The translations under genes and the position numbers were made by a program. From Bryobacterales bacterium (lineage in GTDB: Bacteria > Cyanobacteriota > Vampirovibrionia > Obscuribacterales > Obscuribacteraceae), in assembly GCA_903970295.1 (NCBI GenBank), contig CAJCHQ010000799.1, positions 1 through 5,782 of the forward strand: 5,782 bases of DNA, read 5' to 3'. The stretch's first letter is position 1. Each line of letters opens with the position of its first letter. This document shows, one piece after another, positions 1 to 5,499 of the stretch. The notes below the pieces were generated by a model. It ran no database searches. It saw nothing but the letters and a program-made list of their open reading frames with translations, and was not told the DNA's origin.

Positions 1-499
1 CGCCAGGTCGTTGCGGCGATAAACAGGGGCCTTCCAAATGGAAACCAGGCATGCGCACTCGCGGTTTCGGAGCAGTTTCAGTCTGAACGAGAGACTTAGA
101 TCTGCCAGTCTTACTTGGCGCTTTCGTCTCGATCTCGATGGCGCCTACGCCAACCGATTTGAGAAATTTGATATTTTTGCGAATGTGCTCCATATCGGCA
201 GTGATCAGTGTGGGCAGTATGCAGGTGACGCCCCCCTTGAGTTGATCGTCGCTAAAAGCAGCGACCTCACGGGCACTCGGATTGCCCCAAAAGTCGCAGC
301 TGGGACCGCCGTTAAGCTGAATATCAACTAATCCTGGCGTGACATAACAGCCGGTCACATCGAGCACTTGCCCGGCCGGCATATCTGCCCCCGCCCGATC
401 CGAGATCGCGGCAATGCGCCCATCAACGATGCTCAGATTGCTGAACCGCGTTTGAAGAGGAGTTATGAGCGTGCCACCTACCAATGCAATTGCAGACAT
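1..499 (-). CDS. nagA: N-acetylglucosamine-6-phosphate deacetylase, N-terminal part (runs off the left edge)
   Basis: The product removes acetate from N-acetylglucosamine-6-phosphate to give glucosamine-6-phosphate, a cytoplasmic step in amino-sugar and cell-wall recycling. I translated 166 residues; the family is usually about 380, so the C-terminal half with the metal-binding histidines and catalytic aspartate is outside the window. Visible family marks are the small N-terminal beta domain ending in VTPGLVDIQLNG (about 53-64), GGVTCILPTLIT (89-100) and GFHLEGP (152-158). Glu156 matches the metal-ligand glutamate. At the first barrel strand the sequence is QLN, as in E. coli NagA, rather than HxH, which suggests the single-metal type. 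Residues about 122-149 form a Lys/Ser/Thr-rich stretch longer than the usual linker before HLEGP. The ATG at 499-497 is the natural start because the beta domain begins at once, but no clear Shine-Dalgarno precedes it. The family assignment is firm. Confidence 0.93.
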   Translation of the reverse strand, partial: MSAIALVGGTLITPLQTRFSNLSIVDGRIAAISDRAGADMPAGQVLDVTGCYVTPGLVDIQLNGGPSCDFWGNPSAREVAAFSDDQLKGGVTCILPTLITADMEHIRKNIKFLKSVGVGAIEIETKAPSKTGRSKSLVQTETAPKPRVRMPGFHLEGPCLSPQRPG

Positions 500-529
500 G
501 TTATATATTTTGGATGATTGGGTTGCCAA
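500..529 (-). promoter_or_regulatory. Candidate promoter for nagA, abutting the start codon
   Basis: Read on the minus strand, TTGGCA (529-524, five of six to the -35 consensus) is followed 16 bases later by TATATA (507-502), or 18 bases later by TATAAC (505-500, five of six to the -10 consensus). The -10 element ends at or within two bases of the nagA ATG. Transcription from it would begin in or just after that codon, implying an almost leaderless message or a start a few codons downstream. The match is by eye in an AT-rich gap and could be chance. Confidence 0.3.
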
Positions 530-564
530 TTATTTGTCCCGCGGTAAAGTCTGGCTGGCCAGCG

Positions 565-595
565 TCCGTGAGATTGAAGAGCAAAATCTCAGGGA
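565..595. repeat. Inverted repeat (dyad) in the divergent gap between nagA and the coiled-coil gene
   Basis: TCCGTGAGATT (565-575) is mirrored by AATCTCAGGGA (585-595) across a nine-base centre, with 10 of 11 positions pairing; the exception is G568 opposite G592. No T-run follows on either strand, so it does not look like an intrinsic terminator. Its position between two divergent genes fits an operator or a structured leader element. It does not resemble the NagC or NagR/DasR operator patterns that I know. It overlaps the -35-like hexamer described for the downstream gene. Confidence 0.45.
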
Positions 596-602
596 ATATT
601 AG
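574..602 (+). promoter_or_regulatory. Weak candidate promoter for the coiled-coil gene
   Basis: TTGAAG (574-579) and TATTAG (597-602) are separated by 17 bases, and each matches four of six consensus bases. The implied transcript start near 609 would give a leader of about 30 bases. The -35-like hexamer lies in the dyad at 565-595, so a protein bound there could block it. The match is weak and positional only. Confidence 0.22.
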
Positions 603-638
603 AGCTTGAATCGGCGATTACACAAGTGCTGAGTTTCA

Positions 639-1121
639 ATGTCCCAAACTGAAGATCAGAATTTAAACCCGACGACCGGTCGCGAGTGGGATTTTAACTC
701 GCTAATGGCCAGGGTCGTGGAATTGCAAGACGAGCTTTTGCAGGCACAAGAGAAGAATCTCGTCCTGTCGGCACAGACCCGCGAACTGGAAAGGGTTGCT
801 CGCGATGCCGAAGATTTGAAAGCAGAATTGACGGCACAGGGATTACTACTGGCTGATAAAAGTCGAGAAAACAAGCATTTACATCAAGAATTGTCACGCG
901 TTACAGCCGTTCTGGACGTCAAGCTAAACGAAGTCGAAGAGCTGCGCGCCGGAATTTCCGATATACAACAGCAATTGAAGATGCGCGAGTCTGAAAGAGA
1001 CTTGCTGGCGGTAATGTTGAACGAAGCCGAGAACGCGCAGAGACGAGCTGAGGCTGAAACAGTCGGTGTCAACGACAAGAAGCAGCAAGGCTGGCCGTTC
1101 AATAAGCCGAAAAAGCCCTGA
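639..1121 (+). CDS. Small coiled-coil protein of unknown function
   Basis: This 160-residue protein has no signal peptide, no membrane segment and no catalytic motif that I recognise. After a polar N-terminus (1-16) it is almost all predicted helix up to about residue 140. Every seventh position from 22 to 127 is Leu, Ala, Val or Ile except Asn78 and Arg120, a long unbroken heptad register typical of a parallel or oligomeric coiled coil. The surface is rich in Glu, Gln, Arg and Lys. The end is a basic, probably disordered tail, GWPFNKPKKP. It is likely a cytoplasmic scaffold or oligomerisation factor, but that is inference from shape alone. The gene is divergent from nagA and convergent with the secreted repeat protein. 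No good Shine-Dalgarno precedes the ATG at 639; I keep it because it is the first in-frame ATG and the next lies inside the helix. Confidence 0.8.
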   Translation: MSQTEDQNLNPTTGREWDFNSLMARVVELQDELLQAQEKNLVLSAQTRELERVARDAEDLKAELTAQGLLLADKSRENKHLHQELSRVTAVLDVKLNEVEELRAGISDIQQQLKMRESERDLLAVMLNEAENAQRRAEAETVGVNDKKQQGWPFNKPKKP

Positions 1122-1133
1122 CAGGCGTCAGGG
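1111..1133 (-). terminator. Intrinsic terminator shared by two convergent genes
   Basis: A perfect seven-base stem, CCCTGAC (1116-1122) with GTCAGGG (1127-1133), closes a four-base loop. On the minus strand the hairpin is followed by C and then five T (1114-1110), the standard form of a Rho-independent terminator for the secreted-protein gene. On the plus strand only TT follows, so termination in that direction should be weaker. The stop codons of both genes lie inside the stem arms. Confidence 0.75.
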
Positions 1134-1691
1134 TTGAGACCAATCCTGTGGTGAAATCAATCGCGAATCGGGCCCTTGCGCAGCCGGTATGCCGGCGTCA
1201 GGACCTGGATCTGGGCTGGTTGACGGGGCACTGGCAGGCCCAGCGGAAGGTCCACCACTGTAGCCCATTCCGGGCTCAGATCGGTGCAAATAGCTGTGCA
1301 CGACGTTGCCCATTCCATGAACATCGACTGTCGTATTGCGCGGTCCTAAGCCAAAGAAGCTTTTCTTCGATTTGAAAGAATCGCCGAGAATATCGCTGGC
1401 TTTGTAAGTTTTACCGCTCACCAGGCCATGTTTGACATCAAAGCCATTGCCCAGTACGCTCGCACCAGTTTCTCTATTGATACCGAGCAATCCGCGTTTG
1501 TGCACGTATGAATCGCCAAGCTTGTCCTCGGCTTGCATTGACCGCTGACCGAGAAGCGAATGTTTGTACTTCACACCGTCGCCGTTGCCATCAGTCATAG
1601 TGAAGGTGCCCCAGCCGGCGAAAGCCGGCAGTCCTGTCAGATTGAGGCAGACAAGGGATGTAGCTAGAAATGATGCTAATTCTTTGGTCAC
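1128..1691 (-). CDS. Small secreted protein with 22-residue tandem repeats and a Pro-rich tail
   Basis: From the GTG at 1691 this is a 187-residue protein. Residues 1-25 form a Sec signal peptide: Lys3, a hydrophobic core and LPAFA before Gly26. I prefer this GTG to the one at 1718. It has an AGGG eight bases upstream and gives a normal signal peptide, whereas the 1718 start adds nine residues and has its AGG directly against the start codon. The mature part holds four repeats of 22 residues (about 40-127). Their conserved points are Lys at 43, 65, 87 and 109, followed two to five residues later by a hydrophobic pair and usually Gly, and Gly at 37, 59, 81 and 103. Residues 145-187 are rich in Pro, Gly, Ala and Ser and probably disordered. 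I recognise no family. A surface or extracellular structural role is a guess. The gene ends in the shared terminator and is divergent from meaB. Confidence 0.72.
   Translation of the reverse strand: MTKELASFLATSLVCLNLTGLPAFAGWGTFTMTDGNGDGVKYKHSLLGQRSMQAEDKLGDSYVHKRGLLGINRETGASVLGNGFDVKHGLVSGKTYKASDILGDSFKSKKSFFGLGPRNTTVDVHGMGNVVHSYLHRSEPGMGYSGGPSAGPASAPSTSPDPGPDAGIPAAQGPDSRLISPQDWSQP
1311..1574 (-). repeat. Coding region of four 22-residue protein repeats
   Basis: Within the secreted protein, residues 40-61, 62-83, 84-105 and 106-127 align without gaps. The consensus is roughly two variable residues, x-K-[KHR]-[SG]-[LF]-[LFV]-G, a variable stretch, then x-[LI]-L-G-[DN]-[SG]. Repeats 1 and 3 share LGDS at the end and repeats 1 and 2 share LLG near the start. 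The fourth copy is degraded after FFG and shifted by one residue at its end. The DNA copies have diverged well beyond obvious nucleotide identity, so the duplication is old. Confidence 0.7.
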
Positions 1692-1699
1692 AAGATATA

Positions 1700-1704
1700 C
1701 CCTA
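1700..1704 (-). promoter_or_regulatory. Ribosome binding site that decides the GTG start at 1691
   Basis: TAGGG on the minus strand (1704-1700) lies eight bases before the GTG at 1691-1689. It is the only well-spaced Shine-Dalgarno-like sequence near the 5' end of this gene. It supports the shorter start over the GTG at 1718, which directly follows an in-frame TAG stop. Confidence 0.5.
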
Positions 1705-1748
1705 GGGCGCAGTGCCACCTAATAAACTGGACAGAGCACTAAATAGAA

Positions 1749-1778
1749 TTGTTCCCCATCGTACGCACTTGCTAAAAT
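1749..1778 (+). promoter_or_regulatory. Candidate extended -10 promoter for meaB and the genes after it
   Basis: TAAAAT (1773-1778, five of six to consensus) is preceded by TGC, the extended -10 form. TTGTTC (1749-1754, three of six) lies 18 bases upstream as a weak -35. Transcription would start near 1785, leaving a leader of about 20 bases before the TTG start codon. No other promoter candidate in the gap is as good for the plus strand. Confidence 0.4.
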
Positions 1779-1803
1779 CAAGATCACCACAACCTGAACG
1801 AAG

Positions 1804-2826
1804 TTGAAAAGCAGCTTGGAAACACTATCAAAAGATCTTTTGGCAGGCAATCGGCGCGCTCTAGCTAAGGCGATAAGCGTCGTCGAGGACGGCGGTCCCG
1901 ACGCCTCAGAATTGGTCAAGAGCCTTTTTTCGCACTCCGGCCGAGCGCATTTGATTGGCATCACGGGCTCTCCGGGTGTAGGCAAATCAACACTTGTCGA
2001 CGCTCTAATTACTGAGATGCGGCAGGCTGGACTCAAAGTCGGTGTGCTGGCGGTCGATCCGTCGAGCCCCTTCACGGGCGGAGCGATCCTGGGCGATCGC
2101 ATTCGCATGCAAGGTCACACATTGGACAAGAACGTCTTTATTCGCTCAATGGCTAATCATGGTCAATCTGGTGGTGTCGCACTAGCCACTTACGACGCCG
2201 TGCGGATGCTCGAGGCTTCCGGTTTCGACGTGATTTTGATCGAAACCGTAGGTGTCGGTCAATCAGAGCTGGCGATCGCCCAGACTGCAGACACAACCAT
2301 TCTTGTGCTCATGCCTGGCTCAGGCGATGACATTCAAGCGATCAAATCGGGCATTATGGAAATAGGCGATATATTCGTGGTCAACAAGGGTGATTTGCCC
2401 GGGGCCAATAAATCAGCGACTGAAATCATGAGCAGCCTCGAATTGAGCCAGTTCACTCATTCGTGGCGACCACCCGTGATTGTCGCGGTAGCTGAAACAG
2501 GGCAAGGTGTCGATAAACTCTGGCAAGCGCTCAAAGACCATTTCGCCTTTCTCAAAGAGAGTGGTTTGCTCGGTGAGCGTCGACGAGCAAAGGTACAAGC
2601 AGAGCTGTCCGAGCTCGTTGCCGCTCGAGCACGAGAAACTCTGAAAAATTCGATCGAAAGTTCGGAAGAAGCGCGCGTTTTGTTTTCACAAGTACTGGAT
2701 AAACAAGTCGACCCTCATTCTGCGGCCGAAGAACTGATGCACGACATCTTCAAAAAGCAAGAGCAATTGAAGACCCAAGAGCAACATAAGAAGCAGTCGC
2801 AAAAACAAGAGCCGCTTAAGCAATAA
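1804..2826 (+). CDS. meaB: MeaB/ArgK-family P-loop GTPase (methylmalonyl-CoA mutase-associated type)
   Basis: Proteins of this G3E-class GTPase family bind B12-dependent acyl-CoA mutases, using GTP hydrolysis to gate cofactor loading and protect the mutase. The 340-residue product shows the whole signature: an N-terminal helix with AGNRRALAKAIS (14-25), Walker A GSPGVGKST (55-63), VDPSSP (84-89), GGAILGDRIRM (92-102), the switch motif ETVGVGQSE (147-155), the MPGSGDDIQAIKSGIMEIGD stretch (170-189) and NKGD for guanine recognition (194-197). Wording such as ADTTILVLMPG fits the clade typical of actinobacteria, Firmicutes and Chloroflexi more than E. coli ArgK. The start is TTG at 1804: TGA lies in frame just upstream, and the first in-frame ATG (residue 72) is past Walker A. 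A Gln/Lys-rich tail (about 316-340) extends beyond the family's usual end. No mutase gene lies in the window, so its partner must be elsewhere or different. Confidence 0.92.
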   Translation: MKSSLETLSKDLLAGNRRALAKAISVVEDGGPDASELVKSLFSHSGRAHLIGITGSPGVGKSTLVDALITEMRQAGLKVGVLAVDPSSPFTGGAILGDRIRMQGHTLDKNVFIRSMANHGQSGGVALATYDAVRMLEASGFDVILIETVGVGQSELAIAQTADTTILVLMPGSGDDIQAIKSGIMEIGDIFVVNKGDLPGANKSATEIMSSLELSQFTHSWRPPVIVAVAETGQGVDKLWQALKDHFAFLKESGLLGERRRAKVQAELSELVAARARETLKNSIESSEEARVLFSQVLDKQVDPHSAAEELMHDIFKKQEQLKTQEQHKKQSQKQEPLKQ

Positions 2827-2829
2827 CCG

Positions 2830-2848
2830 ATTAGTCTGGCGGACTGAT
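2830..2848 (+). other. Small hairpin in the meaB to DUF1800 gap
   Basis: ATTAGTC (2830-2836) pairs with GACTGAT (2842-2848), seven pairs with one G-U, around a five-base loop. No T-run follows, so it is unlikely to stop transcription. It could modulate mRNA stability or translation between the two genes, or be chance; the gap is only 39 bases. Confidence 0.3.
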
Positions 2849-2865
2849 ACCGTAATTGGTGCCAC

Positions 2866-4209
2866 ATGAGTAAACTGGCTCCGCAACAAGATGGTTTCTG
2901 GATCGCACATCTTCTGCGGCGAGCTGGATTCGGAGCCAATCCGCAAGAGTTGGCCCACTATCAGAGCATTGGCTATGCTCAGACTCTGGCAGAGCTATTG
3001 CATCCTGAACATATCAATAATTCCGGCCTGGAAAATATTCTCGCTCACCAGCACTTCGATTACAGCAATCCAAACAGCCTTAAGAAGTGGTGGCTTTATC
3101 GCATGATCTTCACGGCCAGACCTCTGGAAGAGAAGATGACACTCTTCTGGCATGGACACTTCGCTACATCTGATCGAAAAGTGCGTGATCCGCTGGCAAT
3201 GTCTCGGCAGAATCAACTCTTCCGCTCGAATGCCCTGGGAAATTTCGAGTCGATACTTCTCAGTGTTTCCAAAGATCCAGCCATGATTGTTTATCTGGAC
3301 AATCAAGAAAACGTGAAAAGTCATGCCAACGAAAATTATGCGCGTGAGCTGATGGAGTTATTCACAATGGGAATCGGCAACTACACTGAAACCGACATCA
3401 AAGAATCGGCCCGGGCGTTTACCGGTTGGCACACGAAGCAAGGCGTCTTCTATTTCGACGATCAGCAACACGACCACGGTGAGAAGAAATTTCTGGGCAA
3501 AACTGGCGATCTGAACGGAGAAGATGTCGTCCATATCTTGGCCAAAGAACCTGCAACGGCGAGGTATCTGGCGAAAAAGCTGATCACCTATTTCGCTTTC
3601 GAAAACCCGGAACCAGACTTCATCGACCGGGTGGCACAAACATATATTAAAAGCGGCAACCAGATCCGGCCCATGCTGCAATCGATATTTACCGACAAAA
3701 ATTTTTTCAGCAGTCGCGCCTATCACGGCAAAATAAAAAGTCCAGTAGAGCTGGTTGTCGGCACTGTCCGCACCCTGCGACTGAAAAAGCTGGACATCGA
3801 CTTACCAGGCACAATAGCCAGTATGGGTCAAAACATTTTTGAACCTCCCTGTGTCAAAGGTTGGGACGGAGGTCCAGCTTGGATATCCAGTCAGAGTATG
3901 ATGCAACGTTTCAATTTCGCCACCACAGTTACTTCTCAAAAATTCGATGAGCTGAGACGTCAGCTTACACCCAGCCAATTAGCATATCGCCAGGGACTGC
4001 GCTCGCCGGCTGGTATGGTCGATTACTTTCTCAATCTACTCGTCGATGGCGACGTGCCGGTTAAAACCAGGTCGCGACTGATCGCCTATGTTTCGACCGA
4101 CGCCAAAGGTAAACCGGCTAAGTCAATCACCGATGAGACAACGCTCGACGCCAAGATGCGCGGGCTGGTACATTTGATTATGACATTGCCAACTTATCAG
4201 TTGGCGTGA
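2866..4209 (+). CDS. DUF1800 family protein
   Basis: A full-length DUF1800 (PF08811) protein of 447 residues, close to the family's usual size. Family marks in order are HLLRRAGFGANPQEL (15-29), EKMTLFWHGHFATS (89-102), KDPAMIVYLDNQEN (136-149), NENYARELMELFTMGIGNYT (155-174), ARAFTGW (182-188), GEKKFLGKTG (205-214) and PPCVKGWDGGPAWI (327-340), where family members usually have PPNVKGW. The end, LPTYQLA, is the normal family end. The biochemical role of DUF1800 is not established. Its genes recur directly upstream of DUF1501 genes, as here, with a 19-base gap. No signal peptide is visible, so the protein is either cytoplasmic or exported with its partner. The ATG at 2866 has only a weak GGTG ahead of it, but the family N-terminus begins within 15 residues, so the start is probably right. 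Confidence 0.93.
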   Translation: MSKLAPQQDGFWIAHLLRRAGFGANPQELAHYQSIGYAQTLAELLHPEHINNSGLENILAHQHFDYSNPNSLKKWWLYRMIFTARPLEEKMTLFWHGHFATSDRKVRDPLAMSRQNQLFRSNALGNFESILLSVSKDPAMIVYLDNQENVKSHANENYARELMELFTMGIGNYTETDIKESARAFTGWHTKQGVFYFDDQQHDHGEKKFLGKTGDLNGEDVVHILAKEPATARYLAKKLITYFAFENPEPDFIDRVAQTYIKSGNQIRPMLQSIFTDKNFFSSRAYHGKIKSPVELVVGTVRTLRLKKLDIDLPGTIASMGQNIFEPPCVKGWDGGPAWISSQSMMQRFNFATTVTSQKFDELRRQLTPSQLAYRQGLRSPAGMVDYFLNLLVDGDVPVKTRSRLIAYVSTDAKGKPAKSITDETTLDAKMRGLVHLIMTLPTYQLA

Positions 4210-4212
4210 CCG

Positions 4213-4226
4213 AAGAAGAGAAGAAC
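4213..4226 (+). promoter_or_regulatory. Purine-rich ribosome binding region for the DUF1501 gene
   Basis: Almost every base in 4212-4226 is A or G, just after the DUF1800 stop codon and directly before the ATG at 4229. It lacks a textbook GGAGG but is the only purine-rich stretch in the 19-base gap. It supports separate translation initiation within one message. Confidence 0.45.
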
Positions 4227-4228
4227 AG

Positions 4229-5497
4229 ATGCAGATATCCCGCAGAAAATTGCTCACAAGTGGTTTAGGCGCTTTCAGTCTCTGCCTGGCGCCACAAGAA
4301 ATTTTTCAACTGGCGGCTTCTGCCGCGGAGTTGATTCGCAAAGAACCAATTTCCCGTAGTCTTGTCTTTATACATCTTGCCGGCGGCAACGATGGACTGA
4401 ATATGGTCGTCCCTTATGCCGACGGCAAATACTACGATCAACGCAAAACAATTGCGATCAAGCCCGGCGAAGCGCTCAACCTCAATGGAAAAATCGGATT
4501 TCACCCAGCCATGGGTGCACTGTCAAATTTATATGGTAAGGGAAAAGTAGCAGTGTTTCAGGGTGTCGGCTATGCCAACCCAAACCGTTCTCACTTTCGT
4601 TCGGCTGAAATCTGGCAAACCGCACAACCAGATCTAATCGGTTCAACCGGATGGTTGGGCAGATTCTTGGACGCCACTGCCGATCGCAAAGAAACGTTCC
4701 ACTCGCTTTTGCCTGCGGTGAATATTGACGGTGTGCTGCCATTAACGCTTGCGTCGCACAAATTCGTAGTGCCGTCGGTAAGCAACGTCGCCGAATTTCA
4801 ATTTCGCACCGATCCAAAACATGCCTCGGATCGCGCAGCAGAATTGTCTGCCTTCAGTGACATCTATTCCGATTTCGATCTGCAAAGACCACACGTAAAG
4901 TTGCTGCGCGAAGCAGGGATGGAAGCCAATCGCGCATCGGATCGATTGTTGAGCGTGCTCTCCGGATACAAAGCGGCGGCTAATTACCCTGGCGGAAAAT
5001 TGGGCGACGGCTTGAAATTTATCGCTCAAATGATTACCGGCAGCATCAATGCCAAAGTCTACACAGTCAGTTTAGATGGCTTTGATACCCATACAAATCA
5101 GTTGGCCAGTCAGGGCAATCAACTGAGACAGTTATCCGATTCAATCGGTGCTTTCTACGCCGACCTGGCGGCTCACAAATGCGAGAACCAGGTGTTGACA
5201 TTTGTTTTTTCCGAATTTGGACGACGGGTGGGGGAAAACGCCAGCGGCGGCACCGATCATGGCACGGCGGTGCCATGTCTGGCGATCGGAGGGGCGGTGC
5301 GTGGTGGCATTTATGGTGAACATCCGACACTCTCTGATTTGGATGCAGGTGACCTTAAATATCAAACCGATTTCCGCAAAGTTTATGCCCACATCCTGGA
5401 CAAATGGTTCAACGTTGATCATGCCGAGATCCTGGGCAAAAAATTCGAACCGATCTCTTTCCTCAAAGACCAGCCGAATCAAACACGGCGAGGATAG
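4229..5497 (+). CDS. DUF1501 family protein with Tat-type signal
   Basis: A full-length DUF1501 (PF07394) protein of 422 residues; the family belongs to the alkaline phosphatase-like/sulfatase fold group. The N-terminus SRRKLL (4-9) followed by a hydrophobic stretch and Ala-rich ASAA near 30-33 is a twin-arginine export signal, so the protein is probably folded before export. Family marks are HLAGGNDGLNMVVP (49-62), RSHFRSAEIWQTA (120-132), LDGFDTHTNQ (282-291), SEFGRRVGEN (328-337) and GGTDHGTA (340-347). By analogy with the superfamily, Asp55, Asp286, His288, Glu329, Asp343 and His344 are candidates for metal or active-site residues; this is inference. The actual substrate of the family is unknown. 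The gene follows DUF1800 by 19 bases and precedes the hydrolase-like gene by 2 bases, which suggests one operon. Confidence 0.94.
   Translation: MQISRRKLLTSGLGAFSLCLAPQEIFQLAASAAELIRKEPISRSLVFIHLAGGNDGLNMVVPYADGKYYDQRKTIAIKPGEALNLNGKIGFHPAMGALSNLYGKGKVAVFQGVGYANPNRSHFRSAEIWQTAQPDLIGSTGWLGRFLDATADRKETFHSLLPAVNIDGVLPLTLASHKFVVPSVSNVAEFQFRTDPKHASDRAAELSAFSDIYSDFDLQRPHVKLLREAGMEANRASDRLLSVLSGYKAAANYPGGKLGDGLKFIAQMITGSINAKVYTVSLDGFDTHTNQLASQGNQLRQLSDSIGAFYADLAAHKCENQVLTFVFSEFGRRVGENASGGTDHGTAVPCLAIGGAVRGGIYGEHPTLSDLDAGDLKYQTDFRKVYAHILDKWFNVDHAEILGKKFEPISFLKDQPNQTRRG
5490..5494 (+). promoter_or_regulatory. Ribosome binding site of the hydrolase-like gene, inside the end of DUF1501
   Basis: GAGGA lies five bases before the ATG at 5500 and overlaps the last codons of the DUF1501 gene. 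It is the best Shine-Dalgarno in the window. With only two bases between the stop and the next start, it points to translational coupling. Confidence 0.65.
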
Positions 5498-5499
5498 CA

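Noticed and set aside
38..331. An open frame of 97 codons on the plus strand
   Set aside because: It lies entirely opposite nagA, whose minus-strand translation matches the family motif by motif. The plus-strand product shows no recognisable feature.
554..563. Ten-base perfect palindrome GCTGGCCAGC in the divergent gap
   Set aside because: It cannot be extended beyond ten bases and is GC-rich, so chance is likely. The neighbouring dyad at 565-595 is the stronger signal.
1576..1593. DGNGDG (residues 34-39 of the secreted protein), resembling a dockerin or EF-hand calcium loop
   Set aside because: It falls at the repeat position where later copies have LGDS or LGNG, so it is more simply a degenerate repeat end. 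The flanking helices of an EF-hand are absent.
2830..2848. Hairpin after meaB as a transcription terminator
   Set aside because: The stem is short and no T-run follows, so I list it only as a hairpin. The genes on either side may share a transcript.
4280..4290. Cys19 of the DUF1501 protein as a lipoprotein cysteine
   Set aside because: The residue before it is Leu, which does not fit a lipobox needing Gly, Ala or Ser at -1. The twin-arginine signal with an Ala-rich cleavage region fits better.
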